Below are positions 10,676-22,480 of a DNA stretch of 64,000 bases, piece after piece. Every line of letters begins with the position of its first letter. The stretch's first letter is position 1. The stretch is from contig OX457029.1 in assembly GCA_949752745.1 (NCBI GenBank), forward strand, positions 39,951,500 through 40,015,499, written 5' to 3'. Source of the stretch: Protula sp. h YS-2021 (lineage: Eukaryota; Annelida; Polychaeta; Sabellida; Serpulidae). A program made the position numbers and the translations under genes. The notes under the pieces are model-generated. The model was given only the letters and a program-made list of their open reading frames with translations, was not told the DNA's origin and made no database searches.

Positions 10676-12481
10676 AAAGAGTTGGCAAAATTATATTATA
10701 TTAAATGATATTTATAAACAGGAGAAACAGCATCGACTCTTTCGATGAGTGTGCGTTTTTTTAACATGCAAAAATGGGAGTACCTTTGAAACAGAACATC
10801 AGAACCTACTCTTTCAACATCGAAAATTACAGCACAGCATGTTACAATTAAAGATACCTCAGAAGTTCGAAATCCATAACTGAAATCTTCAAATATTATA
10901 CCGAAGTTTTAGTATATATTTTCAAAACGCATTAAACATACATGATAATTACGTATCCTAACCGTGTGCATATTCTAACTACATATTCTACAGGTATATG
11001 TACTCCTACAGTCCTAACGGCAAATTAATTCCATACCATAGTGCTGACGAGGCTTTGTTGCTCATCGCTCTCCCGTGCATCTTTCTGCGTATCTGGATGC
11101 GTCCGCGCTTAATATCCCTGCTTGAATGACCAACTTGTGAAAACTAGCAGAATATACACAATTTTGGTGCGTTCTGCGCTCTCATTTGTCAAAATCACAA
11201 TACCAGAGTCGCATCTTTACTTAACTACAAGTTCTTCACAATGCCATATTAGAAAACTGAAGCCCAGATAAAAATAGGAAGTATCGTACATATATTTAGA
11301 GTGATAATCCCAAACTCTCCATACTTAAAATCACAGAAACTCCCATTGGCTTCTGAGCAGACACACTTGCTAGAAAAGCCTTAATGGCAGCAGACCAAGA
11401 AAAAGTACCAAAGTCTGTGGCGAATAAAGCTCGGACTGGGGAAAATGTTTCAGACATCTTTGCGGTTTTGTGGGATAAGCAAAACTTGGGATTTTTTCGT
11501 CAAAATATAGATGGGTGTATATATTTTATAATGGCATACATTTTCGCTGCTGTAATCGTAAATGGTAGCGGATTTACAATCAACCAGTAAATCAATGTGT
11601 AGTTATTTTCAAACCTGTTTGATGAGGTGTATTTGACAAACACAACTGAACAAACTCAAAGTAATCCAAATTATATATCACAACCTATTAGACCTCAAAA
11701 GTCTGCATAAAGAGTTTTCTGTTGTACACAGCCCCTTCCCCACACAACCCAAACAAGAGCGTCGCCTTGTTTAAGTCATTACAAGCACGTCAAATCTGTT
11801 GTCATATGGGTGCCAAGCAGGGATATCAATTTCTGTTTACAATAATAAATTCGTTAGCAAAGAATAACTGTCCAAGGAAAGAAGATATCTATGTAGAATG
11901 TTTGTATCTTCCTTTCCTCAGACATCATCCTGGGATTACAACTTGTTACAAACCATTATGCGGCATGAGGGGCAATTAACTTTAATGTTTTAAATTAAAA
12001 TTATGTACAGACGATCAGTCCTTAAATTTCTTTTCGTACAGTTTTGTTAGACCCGACCAGGTCACTTCTTATTTTATAAGAGATGAAAAAAAGACTACTA
12101 TTCCGCGGCTTTCCTGGGTAAAAGCTTTCTCTGTTACGAATGTTAAACAAGAAACTTCTTTCCTTACCTTGGCATATTATTTTCAGGCTTCACTGACTTC
12201 GTCTGCTGTCGACCCAATAAAAAAGTACATCAATCGTAAAATACAAAATATGACATGTGGCAAATGTGCACAAATATCAGTGTAAAATGATATATCATGC
12301 ACTTTCAACTGAAACCTATTTTATCCCGGTTGAATAGATCTCATTTGAAAAAAATGTGTCTACCTGACCAAATCTGTACTGCCACAATACCAATTTTCCA
12401 TTTGTTCTTTTATAGACATAAGTGAATGTTCAATTTCTGTAAATATAATCACTTTTCATGAGGAACAACTAAAAGAAAATA
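10676..12481. other. Non-coding part of duplicated segment A
   Basis: Aligns with 60,530-61,979 in copy B (shared ACAGCATCGAC...CAATGAGTGTGCG and CACAGCCCCTT...CACACAACCC landmarks). Open frames are short and differ between the copies. No RNA or protein gene was recognised. Confidence 0.55.
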
Positions 12482-13330
12482 AAAAGCGAAGTTGACTATT
12501 ATCATGAAATGGTTAGAGATAGAGCGAATTGTAGCTCATTCTCGACCCTTGGGCCACAAAACGACGTTATATATGAGGTGTTTTGTGGACCTTGACCTTT
12601 TCGGTTACGGTCAAGGTAAAAAAGGAAGTTGAGCCATTTTGAGCTCATTTTTAAGCCTTTGGGCCTGAAAAACGTTACATAAGAAATACCTAGATGTGCT
12701 TGGTCTTTTCGATCACGGTCAACGTGAAAAACCGGAAGGTTACTGTTGTCTCGAGCGATTTTGAGCTGATTTATAACTCTTTGGGCCTAAAGAACATAAC
12801 ATAACAGCTTGATGGGGAACCTTGGCCTTCTCGGGTGATTGCTACTATCTCGGAAACTGTTACAAATGGAGCAGTTTATTTCGACCCTTTGGGACTAAAA
12901 GCGTTACATTATTTCTAAAACGATTACAGATAGAGCAACTTTTAGTTCATTTTCAACCAGTTAGGACTAAACGACATAGTATAAGAGGCACCTCGGTGAC
13001 CTTGATCTTCTTGGTCACCGTCAAGGTCCAAAAAGGGAAGTTGACTATTATCTCGAAAACGGTTAGAGGTAGAACGATTTAGAGCTCATTTTCGACACTT
13101 TGGACCTAAAAGAATATTATATAAGAGGTACCGCATTGAGCTTGACCTTTTCGGTCACGATAAGGCAAAAATGGAAGATAAGTACTTTCTCAAAACGTTT
13201 TACAGATGGGACAATTTTGAGCTCATTTTCGACCCTTTGAGCCTAAACAACATTACATAAGAGCTACCTCTGTAACCACGACCTTCACGGTCATGGTCAA
13301 GATCAAAAGCTGGAGCTGACTATTATCTCG
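12482..13330 (+). repeat. ~137 bp tandem satellite, family 2
   Basis: About six degenerate units. Landmarks are GAAGTTGACTATTATCTCG, AAAACGGTTAGAGATAGAGC, TTTTGAGCTCATTTTCGACC, CTTTGGGCCTAAAA, and GGTCACGGTCAAGGTC. Unit spacing is 137-138 (12,486 to 12,624; 13,036 to 13,173), with one shortened unit. It shares a half-unit with family 1 but differs in the rest. The orthologous array in copy B is at 61,980-62,535. Confidence 0.85.
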
Positions 13331-13375
13331 ACAACTTGATGGCAACCAAAACGTGTTTGGTGAATGAACGCCGGA

Positions 13376-14164
13376 AGATCTGGAAATTATGCCGTTCGTT
13401 CCCCCCTCCCCATGTTCACTCAATAACCCCAAAACGTCTCGTCCATAAAGTATTAATGCAGTTACCCAAGTGCAGTGGAGCTGCACATGAAACGCAGCTT
13501 TCCCGCTGCTAACATTTCATCGTTGTGGATGACACTGGCTGCCTTAAAAATCCACATGGCAAGTAGACGACTCTTTTTGTTCCGTGGAAGAGGAGGAGTC
13601 TTTGCATAACAAGAAAGTGTAAGCATCATCTAATTTGGCAATATGAGATGTTCCTAACGATCAGATTTATGAAAATAACAGCATCATAAGCACGCGTGTT
13701 TGCACCCGGGGAGATGGGATAGTGGGTATAGGATTGCTTTATGAGCAGTTGCCTTGGCCAAAGGTCACAGTGGTATTGAATTAAATTAGGATCTGATGAA
13801 ACAGTTAGCATAAAAACAGTTTCGGATCCTCAGTGCGACGGGTCCTTCTTTGGGCCTCAGTACCACTGGTAGTGCACCTTTACGGATGATGACCCGGTCT
13901 TACAGAGGATTGATTAGTTGGCCGAAGCAGTTCTTTGATCAAAGCGTGTGCCATTTTACAATTTTTAAAGCATCCGAACAAAATCAGATGCACCACCCAT
14001 GCAGTATGTTCTCTCTCAGTTGGTGGGATTTTTCAATAATCTAAAAAAATCATCCATTATATCACTATATCATGCATCCAAATAAAAATGCAACTTTCCA
14101 CACTTTCCACATATGTTTTATCCATGTGTAAAATTTTAAATTAATCCAACTAATAGTTTTATAA
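13376..14164. other. No recognisable gene
   Basis: Sequence between the end of copy A and the first GTGAAATTT-type repeat. Only short open frames without family resemblance are present. Confidence 0.5.
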
Positions 14165-14430
14165 CCCGGTCACAACTTTCCATTTTGTCACCAAAATTAA
14201 ATAAACGCTAAGTTTGACCAACTTTCAAGATACACCCTTTTCGAGAATTATCCATGATTCTGAGCAAAATAGTTCGCTGCATACGTTAAATATTTGCTCT
14301 ATCCGAGAGGGAAATTTTAAAACAAGCTAAACTAAAGTTTAGAGATATAGCTCGGACACGTTTTCCATTACGTGAACAAACCTTTATGATTACTAATTTG
14401 TTCCAAATTGATAAAAACTGTCATTCTGTG
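14165..14430 (+). repeat. Dispersed repeat D, copy 1
   Basis: Contains ACACCCTTTTCGAGAATTAT, CCATGATTCTGAGCAAAA, TTTAGAGATATAGCTCGGAC and ACGTTTTCCATTACGTG. All are matched in order at 18,540-18,810 in the same orientation. The upstream part (14,100-14,165) looks like another degenerate monomer of the same family. Non-coding. Confidence 0.7.
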
Positions 14431-14959
14431 TCCAATCGGAGGCCGGAAACAAAATTAAAACATAAAACTGCGGTTTTTTTCTCGACGCATTTATTACAAC
14501 CAATTGAATTATGTTATGTTTTATCAAGCTACAAAATACAACTACGTATTAGCCAATTATTGACAAAACCGTACATCCGTCACGGGAGTTAAAAGCATAA
14601 TAATATACTAGAATTTGGTGGAAAACACCATATTTGGGTGGTATCAAGCCACAAACTGGTGACAGCTACCGCCAATAAATAGAACAACCATCTAACATGC
14701 TCAAAGCTCACAATCATTGAAGTGATTGAACCCAAAGGCTGCTCCTGTAAAACATCCATTTCACCTCTAACACTACCGATAACAGCTAAAGGCGTCAATG
14801 TAATTATACGAGGAACACTAGCAACACATCCAAGGAGCTATCAGACTGGTGACGGTTGAGTGCACCTCATTAAACTTGTCAGTCAAACTTAAAACACCAA
14901 AACACTTTTACAAAATTTACCGCTTTAATATATTTATGCTAGAACTGATGTTTGTGACA
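14431..14959. other. No recognisable gene
   Basis: AT-rich spacer between repeat D and the recombinase pseudogene. It may contain the 3' part of the Ngaro-like element, but nothing diagnostic was seen. Confidence 0.45.
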
Positions 14960-15460
14960 TGTTTATGGCTTGTACGCACATATATTCTTGAAAAGCAATG
15001 GTTGACTGCCACCTACCCATCGCTCTGACTTAGTCGATACTGACCTCTTTTGCTGTCACATTTGTGGTGGCACCTATGCAAAAACTGTGCGAATTGTAAG
15101 GCAGACGGGAAAGATTTGTGAACGCAAGGCATTGTTTTAAACACTTTGAAAAGATACTGCGAGAAACTGGCTTTGCTTTGAACAGAAAAGGCGGACCAGG
15201 AGTGTCCTTTCTTAGAGTGAGGTAGGCTATTAAATTCGAAGCGATTGGCAACTGCGATGACAACTAATCTTAATTTTCTAGTTTTAAATGAATAAAATAT
15301 GATTTTCACTGAGCACTTACAAACAGAGATGCTGGACAGGCGATGTGGATTATTGTTTGTAGAGCAACTTGTATTCTCACCGATTCTTAGAAATGCTGCA
15401 AAAGCAAGTGTGAACATTGGTTTGATTAGGTGCTGAAGATATGGATCCAGAAAACAACCT
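14960..15460 (-). pseudogene. Ngaro/Crypton-type tyrosine recombinase pseudogene
   Basis: The minus strand reads DPYLQHLIKPMFTLAFAAFL then RIGE, the hydrophobic helix and first catalytic Arg typical of Ngaro/Crypton recombinases. After a frameshift it continues through TLRKDTPGPPFLF, KPVSRSIF and YNSHSFCIGATT. An in-frame TAA follows SID, then VRAMGRWQS and a Tyr-containing FQEYM. The family pattern is HSFRIGA...GRWxS...Y. Here the second catalytic Arg (HxxR) has become Cys. The missing Arg, the stop and the frameshift mean no activity. This is the catalytic half only. Confidence 0.8.
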
Positions 15461-15929
15461 CGATGCTGATGTTAGTAGATTCTGGAGAAATGGCAACATA
15501 ATGGGTAAGCGTACGTCGTGGCTTGGTGATGACCTTTTAATGTCCTTCAGTGCCTGCGGATCGCCAAGCTGTCATACAGGTCCTCTCCTTTTGTTGTTGT
15601 TTTTTTGCATGAAATTGAAGGCGAAAGTAATGGACATGACTGAGCTGGGTGAATAGCCCTTTCCGAATGGTGAAACAATAAACAGAAGTATCCTGTCCCA
15701 TCGCAAAGGAAACAAATCGGCTTTTCCGAAATATAGCTCTACAAACCCTTGGTATTTAGCAAGATGGTTTTTGTACAGTTTTCGTGTACATTTACTCAGG
15801 CAAAACAATTGGATAAAGCTCTATTAGCGTTTTATGGTAACCTGCCTTGTGTAACCAGAAAGCAGCACATTACTGGTCCCCAAAAACTACTGCAAAATCT
15901 AGTGATTTTGCTTCGTCTGAAAACAGCTG

Positions 15930-16269
15930 AATAACCTTTGAACTTAACCATTTCTGGTGAATTCATGAAACACTGTTGCATTGCTCCATTAAATGATGCC
16001 AAATGGCGAGCCTGTGCAAGAAATCCCCACCAGAATTACCACTCCACAACAGAAATTGAGAAACTTTTAATTTATCACCTATGAGTTTATATGGTGTCAG
16101 TCTAGCTTGGAGAGATTGTGTCTACCTTAATACCGTGCAGTATGACTTTTGTAGCTGGGAGAACTGTTTTGTCGCATAAAGCGAGGAAACAATTTAAGCT
16201 TGTGAGGCCTCGATCCGAATTTGAAGGACAAAAAAAACATAAAATCGTCCAAAATATGTGTAACCTCTT
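15930..16269 (-). pseudogene. Degenerate RT thumb/RNase H region of the Ngaro-like element
   Basis: This minus-strand sequence lies between recognisable RT and recombinase. It contains LTPYKLIGDKLKSF-like and ARHLA-like stretches in broken frames, positioned where the RT thumb and linker would be. No catalytic residue can be assigned. The assignment rests on position, not strong similarity. Confidence 0.35.
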
Positions 16270-16715
16270 GAATGCCAAAAATCTTGTGCAAGTATCAATT
16301 TAAAAAAAAATGACACAATGTCGAAGCCCCGATGACCACTATTTATCGAAATAATACTTGTCTTCTCACTTGAACCCAATTAAATGCCAGTCTTTGGGGT
16401 GTAAAGGCAAGATTAGAAATGCATTCTCAATATTAGCTTTATCGATAAGACATACCCTGCCGAAAACCAATGTCTTCTGCAAGGCGTTGTCCAAAGACTC
16501 ATTAGAGACGGCAGTTAATAATCTTGGAATTTTGGAGTTTACACTACTGCAGTTTTTTGAAAACTTAATTCGCGAATTAGTCTAAATTTGTTGGTTCTTT
16601 TTTAGGGACTAAATCTATTGGCGAAACGTAAACTGTTTGGAATGGTAGCTTATCAAAAGGGCCGGCTATCGTGTCTAAATCATATTCTTTCTCAATTTTT
16701 TTCGGCGACTACCAT
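16270..16715 (-). pseudogene. Ngaro-like reverse transcriptase fragment
   Basis: The minus strand reads KKIEKEYDLDT, IAGPFDKLPF and VSPIDLVPKKEP. This corresponds to the conserved N-terminal RT block of Ngaro elements (IAGPF...PPF...SPLGLVPKK). Further on it reads FGRVCLIDKANIENAFLIL, then PLHPKDWHLIGFK and a TGA where Trp would be expected. This is RT motif A with its catalytic Asp (DKANIENAF) followed by the LLPVHP-type block. Several stops and indels occur, and the YxDD motif was not recovered downstream. An inactive remnant. Confidence 0.82.
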
Positions 16716-16801
16716 AATGGATTATCTGCAGCAATAAACATTTTTTTGGTCCGTGTCGAGAATTGCCAGCGAACCGATGTCAATAAAAGTCTTGTTTTTG
16801 T

Positions 16802-17240
16802 TCAGAGTTTCTGGCTATCAGACACATTTGTTCCAATGGGGAGATCGAACTGGGCCGCGTTTGTCACAGATGTCGCTATCGTGCCTGGAGAGGACGTGTC
16901 ATCAGCAAACAGGTCCAGAATATCGTCCGATGTTGTAGCCGGGTGATCCACTGCAGGCCTACTTGCGAGCAGCTGCAGTTCCACCGAAGTCGACTCTGCG
17001 TCTAGGCTTCATCAAGACAGCGTACATATTCCTGATGCTCCTCGAAAAAGGACTGCATGTGGTCCGACACCGTCTGCGTTAACTCTTCCCTCAGCTCCTG
17101 TCTCATAACGAAAGCATCCATGGTATGGGTAGGGGCATCCTCCAAAGAGTTGGTGGCATCGAAAGCCATTTTCTCTGATGCTTGCCTTTTTGAGAGGGTT
17201 TTGACCGCGGATGTTTGCTTAGCATTTCTGAAGTGTTAAT
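16802..17240 (-). pseudogene. Gag-like remnant upstream of the Ngaro-like RT
   Basis: The minus strand shows two coding-looking pieces in different frames. The first, right of about 17,005, includes SVKTL-type basic sequence and then DAFVMRQELREELTQTVSDH, an acidic/polar helix probably forming a coiled coil. The second (16,802-16,995) includes SDDILDLFADDTSSPG. A frameshift near 17,005 separates them. Position upstream of the RT and this composition fit an ORF1/gag protein. There is no cysteine-knuckle motif. Confidence 0.6.
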
Positions 17241-17860
17241 GGGGGCATTCAGACATTGCGAATATGAAATGCGTAAACAACAGGTTAGCATGGTTACGAA
17301 ATGCATAAACGTAATAACGTTAAAAATGGGAATATTTCCAACAACGGTAAATAACGATCGTAAATACCTTATATTATGAAACCAACTATTTTTTGTGTAT
17401 TTATTTACAGAAAAACTGATATTTTTAATTATGCACCTATATATTGTAAACCGTGCAAAAATGTCACTCAGGATTAATCAATATCATTTACTCAATTTTA
17501 TTTTTTATATATATCATAACTGACCTGAGAATATATTGAGAAAACAACAACTGGAATCCATATACAGCAACCACTATTTATAAACTAAAGGTTTGGAAAA
17601 GAAGAAAGATCCTTAACATCTTAGGTATAAATAGAGCTTGGGTTTGGTCCATTCTGATTGTCTAGATCAAGCGGTAATTTCGTGAAACAAAGGGATTAAC
17701 GGAAGAAATGATGAATTTGTACATAGGGTTATCACAAAAAATGACCCAGGGTCTAGATTGGATAAATAATTCCCGCTGTAGGAAATAAAAGCCGGACGAA
17801 ATAATTTTATTAGGGCGTTAGCTTGTCAGCATAACTGACAATTCAGAACTTCCCTTTTTA
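17241..17860. other. AT-rich spacer, no gene seen
   Basis: Only short open frames and AT-rich simple sequence are present. The upstream end of the Ngaro-like element cannot be defined here. Confidence 0.5.
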
Positions 17861-17922
17861 TTTTATTTTATTTTTATCCTTCCTTTCTTGTCTCTTTTTT
17901 TCCTTTCTTGTCTTTTTTGAGA
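17854..17922 (+). repeat. Pyrimidine-rich tract
   Basis: T/C-rich run including TTTTATTTTATTTTATTTTT and CCTTTCTTGTC-type repeats, placed just before a minisatellite. Confidence 0.8.
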
Positions 17923-17937
17923 GCGGGCGGGGGATGT

Positions 17938-18125
17938 TCAAGACAGTGCACACTTGTAACACAAAAATAGCAGGTACAACCCAGTGCACTCATACAACAC
18001 GGAATAGTGGGTGCAATCCAGTGTACCCGTAAAACACATACACACAGAATTAGCAGGTGCAACCCAATGCACTCCTACAACACAAAGTAACGGGTGCAAC
18101 TAAGTACGCCCATTCAAACACAGGA
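17938..18125 (+). repeat. Minisatellite, about four ~37-45 bp units
   Basis: The core AGCAGGTGCAACCCAGTGCA followed by CTC(A/C)TACAACACA is repeated with variation about four times. The third-period variation makes read-through frames look faintly coding, but they differ between units. Confidence 0.8.
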
Positions 18126-18225
18126 GTGAAGAATAGCGGTCACTTCGCACTTCAAAACCAGTCATGAGACGGTCTGGCTAAAAGCAAGGAAAAGAAAAAC
18201 AATTACGTATCTGAAGCAAGTGGCT

Positions 18226-18360
18226 CAAAGATTCTTGGCTGAGAGAAGGAATGCTCCTCTGATGTTGTCTGTGTATTTGCGGAGGCCTTCATCGTTTAAG
18301 TGCACGCCATCACGTTGTAGGCATTCGAAATGCTTCCATATTCCCTTCTGATTTTTAACT
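18226..18360 (-). pseudogene. SGNH-hydrolase-like C-terminal fragment
   Basis: The minus strand reads IWKHFECLQRDGVHLNDEG followed by LRKYTDNIRGAFLLSAKNL and a stop at 18,226-18,228. The RDGVHLN...G motif is the C-terminal catalytic Asp-x-x-His block of SGNH esterases. Such domains occur in retroelement-encoded proteins, including some Ngaro and CR1 elements, as well as in host genes. The N-terminal GDS block was not found. Lying upstream of the Ngaro-like gag on the same strand, it may derive from a neighbouring element. It is probably a relic, though the ~44-codon frame itself is open. Confidence 0.6.
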
Positions 18361-18399
18361 CTTGCTACAAGTGCCATTCAATTAAATCCATTTAAAGAT

Positions 18400-19140
18400 C
18401 GTTTCAATGAGCACCAGGAAAACTGCAAAATATTAGACTCCCGTAAACTCCATCCAGATTCATCTGGTACTTGGGATGACCGTATGAAAACGGCTGTAAC
18501 CCTGGACAAAAGAGTGACCGAGCAAAATTTTTTAGTTCACAATGTTTCATTGTGCCATCAAAGTTACACAAACGATAAGTTACGCCAAATTTTACAATAC
18601 ACCCTTCTTGAGAATGTTTCATGATTCTAAACAAAAATTCTTCGCTGTATGCTTTCCATATTTGATCTGTCGTAAAGTGAAATTTCAAAACAAGCCGACC
18701 CAAACGTTCAGAGATAGAGCCCGGACACGTTTCCCATTACGCGGACAAAATTTTATGAATGCTAATTAATACGAAATTTCAAAATACTGTCATTTGTACA
18801 CTTTATATCAATCCGAACAAAAAATACAACGTTACACACCTTCAATGTTTGCTTTCCACTTATGTGAAATTCCAAAGAATCCAATCAATAGTTTTGGAGT
18901 TCTCCCCTGGAAACAGCGGAGAACCAATTTCCAATAATCAATAAACATCTTCATTTTGAAACATTTTCAAGAGTCGTTTAAGAAGTAAGAGACTTTTAAT
19001 ATGTGCTCTATCCTTATGTGAAATTTCAATACAATTCCAGCTTTAAGTTGGGAGATATAGCCCGGGCACCTAAACGAACAGATGGACAGCTGAACAATCT
19101 CATAACTAAATTCCCCATTACACGGGGAATAAATGCTAAG
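18400..19140 (+). repeat. Dispersed repeat D, copy 2 (several degenerate monomers)
   Basis: Contains the parts matching 14,165-14,430 at 18,540-18,810. Further monomers carry CTTTCCACTTATGTGAAATT (near 18,850) and TTATGTGAAATTTCAATAC (near 19,013). Each is followed by (A)GTTTTGGAG- or GGGAGATATAGCCCGGGCAC-type sequence. The segment ends in CACGGGGAATAAATGCTAAG. Non-coding. Confidence 0.7.
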
Positions 19141-22100
19141 CTGTTGTCAACAATTTCACAAGACAGTAGTTCTTTTTACCCAGTTGATTTTAGCAAGGTG
19201 ATTCGTAAACTCGTTTTTTTTTCTTTTTAGGTGCTGAAATTCTTGCTTGCAATGTACGAAACAATTTATGGAATCAGGGGCATACAAACTGGAGAATTTG
19301 ACAAAAAAAATTTATCCTGGGATGAATGAACAATTTAAAGAAGAAAAGTGATTTCACTGACATCTGGTCTTAAATTAAACAAGAACACCACCCTTGTATA
19401 GATAGTTTCATTGAGACACGAAACATTAAATAAATGAGACCTGCATTTAGGGCAATTTCAATGTGCTAGGAATAAACAGTAGGATCAGAGAAGCAAAAAA
19501 AAATACAGAGAAAAATTTCAGATCAAAAACTGAAAAAAATGTCAAACAAACTTAAAATTTAAAAAGCAATTTAAGTATCTTGGTAAAAATTAAAATTAAT
19601 AAAACCTTTATAACGTCAAACTCAATATAGCGTATTCTCAAGTCATGGAAATAGAGGATCAACAGAATAGATAAAAAGAAATAAATTACTTTATTTGGAG
19701 CAATAAAGAATTCAAAGATATAGATATTACTACAATAAATACAGCTTTAAAGCTGGATATCATGACTTATTTTAGGAAATGGTCGGGACTGCACAGTAAA
19801 TCTACTGTTTAAGAAATATGGAGGATTAGTATGACCTAAATTCTTGGACAACCTAAGAAAATCTTGGACAACCTAAGAAAAGACAAAGTGCCAAATTAAA
19901 TCATTTTGAACAAAGAAAATATACTTTTAGGGGGAAACATGATAAATTTTCAAATTTAGTTTAAAAAATCTTATTTATATCACGATCTAATGGTAAACGA
20001 AACTAGTTTGATAAGATAACAAAGTCTGAGGATAAATATACATTGTCTTCAGCATTTTGACATATGAATCTAGAATGTCATAAGCTTATCGCATTTGATA
20101 TTCAAATATATTGCAAGGTAAAAATTTGAAAAAAGCAAACATAAATTTGGTTTTAGCTGTATTTACAACCCTTCAGATGGATAAACATTGAAGCAATTGA
20201 AGAAATGCATTTAATGACAGTTGTTTTCTATGCGTAAGTCAGTAAGAACTTGTCATGGATGGAGCATAACTGAGAAGAGAAATGTATTGAGAAAGTGCCT
20301 ATCCTCGTGAAATCAGGTCAAATTTATAACAAGCAATTTTCCATTTCAAGAGAAAATACCAAATTCTTGTTTTGAGTAAATAACACGCCATTAGTAACAT
20401 TTTATTTCCTTTGAAACAATGTATAGCACTGATATATTATGTGATTTATTTTGAACACTTATTTTCACAAACATTTAAGCAGTCCGAAATTTACTCCCCG
20501 AATACAATTTGAAATGGTTTAATCACCCCAATTTCATATGTAAAACTATTGTATTCGAAAATTCTTTCGCAAGTTTTTTTTTGAAAACAAATGTACATGA
20601 TACAAGAAATGTTCCTTCAGGGTAGAAGTATAAAAACACGTGACTGTGACTGTTACTTGCAAGCCGTGTTTTTGAACGTATGTAAGTAAAAACGCCTTAT
20701 TTCTTGATTGTATTTACATGTAGATGCATAGAATTCCAGGAAATTATTTGGTTTCCAGGGTGAGCGATTATCTAAAGCATTTTAGAAACATGCCTTTATC
20801 GTGACTATTATTGTTTTGGAAGATATTTCATCTGAACGATATCACATAAGCATTATTATTTTTGCACTCTGAGGACTTAGTGTGGCAAGTTGTTTATGGC
20901 GGATAAGCAGTATTACAAGAGTTTATCTAATATGCATTTATCCTATGTTATTGCACACAAAAACACAAGGAGTGGTACTAACAAAATTCAGAGGGTGAGG
21001 AAAATTTTAGGGCGAACGATAATACAAAAGTTAATAAAATGATTTTATTATTACTGTCATTAGAAGAAATGGTAGTTGCAGACAACAAAGGAGGTCCGTT
21101 TGATATTTTTGAGAGGAAACAAGATCACAAAGTCTCAATTAAATTGTTTATCTGGATTTTTATTGGACATAGAAGACATGATGTGGTAGTGCATGTCTTC
21201 AGAAAAATATTCAGTTCTGTAATAAATTCATAAAATGAAATATTTTTAGGACTTCCTGAAAATGTAGCATATTGTTTAGCATATTGTTTAATCGAACTCA
21301 ACGCACTATGATAATAATTCTCTTAAAAGTCTCATAATCAGTTATATGTCACAAACTCTTACATCAGTACTCGCGAGCTGAGGCATTGTCCATGGACAAT
21401 CTTGCAATTACCTCGACATACCAAAATGTTGCTTCAAGTCAAAAGGCTTGAAATAGCATAAAATTGCAGCATTTCACGATATCGATTCGGATAATGTGAT
21501 TGACGCAAGAATATAATTAGTACTACTTTTTATCTTGGCAAATTGCCAAATCGCAAGTTTGAATAAATTTTCTGAACTTTCAAATTTCATTTGCACTAAG
21601 ACCCTTCTTTTTTAATGCTGGACTGAGGAAGAAAATACATTATAATTACGGGGTTGGATACGAATTTTCGGTTTTGGACTCCATTTAGTGGTTAGACATT
21701 TTTGGACTTCTTTGAGTTTTTTCCAAGACACCGGTTAATATCATAACCTGTTTACACTGCCATTATTAAAAAATTTATCACCTGTTCACTAGAAAACTTT
21801 CCTATCCGCTCATATAAAGATCTATTGTTTATTACAACGAGATATTATGTTTAATAAGAGTTTCTAATGTCACTCTAATGTCATAAATATCAACAGTGTT
21901 ATTACAGCAATCATTTATATTCTGAAACAATATTAAATGATATTGTTATTGTCAGTTTCTCATGGTACTCTCTTTGCCATTTGACGTGGGAGAAAGTCAG
22001 GTCTTCTTGATTCAGTGTAACACAGTAAGTATTTCTCCTACTAAGGATTCGACGAAGGATAAAGTAAGATCTTTCTTTTCTACAAGTATTCGTTCATCAG

Positions 22101-22480
22101 CACCAAGTTTATGCTGTAGATTCATCCATTGACCGTTATGGGACATTGCTTCTGCAGCATTCACACCACCCTCAATCCCAGGATTCCTAAAAGTACAAGA
22201 TAACAGTAAATAAATACATTCTAGAGATTAATTAAACTTAAACTGAAACTTAATCAAACACATTAATTAAACTTCGTCGAGGTTTGTAAATTAAATGTTT
22301 TACGTTTGATGAATGTAACAGTACAAAGTTACAAGGATTCGGGAATGTTATCCACCAGATCTTTCTCACACATTGCAGAACCGGATCGATTTCGCCACCG
22401 GATGGTAAAAATTACACTTGGAAGTAATTATAATAATTAAGAATATAATCTGCACATTCTACGACACCAATTGAATTAAA
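19141..22480. other. AT-rich stretch without recognisable genes
   Basis: Open frames longer than about 60 codons are rare and show no family resemblance; the one at 21,039-21,233 (plus) has no recognisable motif. A 21 bp direct repeat (ATCTTGGACAACCTAAGAAA) occurs twice near 19,840-19,880. No tRNA or rRNA was recognised. Confidence 0.55.

Larger units (their letters stand above)
14960..17240 (-). mobile_element. Ngaro-like (tyrosine-recombinase) retrotransposon remnant
   Basis: On the minus strand, from right to left, are a gag-like coding remnant (16,802-17,240), a reverse transcriptase remnant (16,270-16,715), a poorly conserved stretch, and a tyrosine recombinase remnant (14,960-15,460). 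This is the order gag, RT/RNase H, recombinase expected of Ngaro/DIRS-order elements. The RT and recombinase motifs differ clearly from the DIRS copies elsewhere in the window. Every domain carries frameshifts or stops, so the element is dead. A Crypton source for the recombinase alone is possible, but the adjacent matching RT favours Ngaro. Confidence 0.75.

Noticed and set aside
15013..15417. A 134-codon minus-strand ORF taken as one protein
   Set aside because: Only its first ~20 residues are in the recombinase frame; the remaining recombinase motifs lie in another frame, so most of this ORF is an out-of-frame artefact of a pseudogene.
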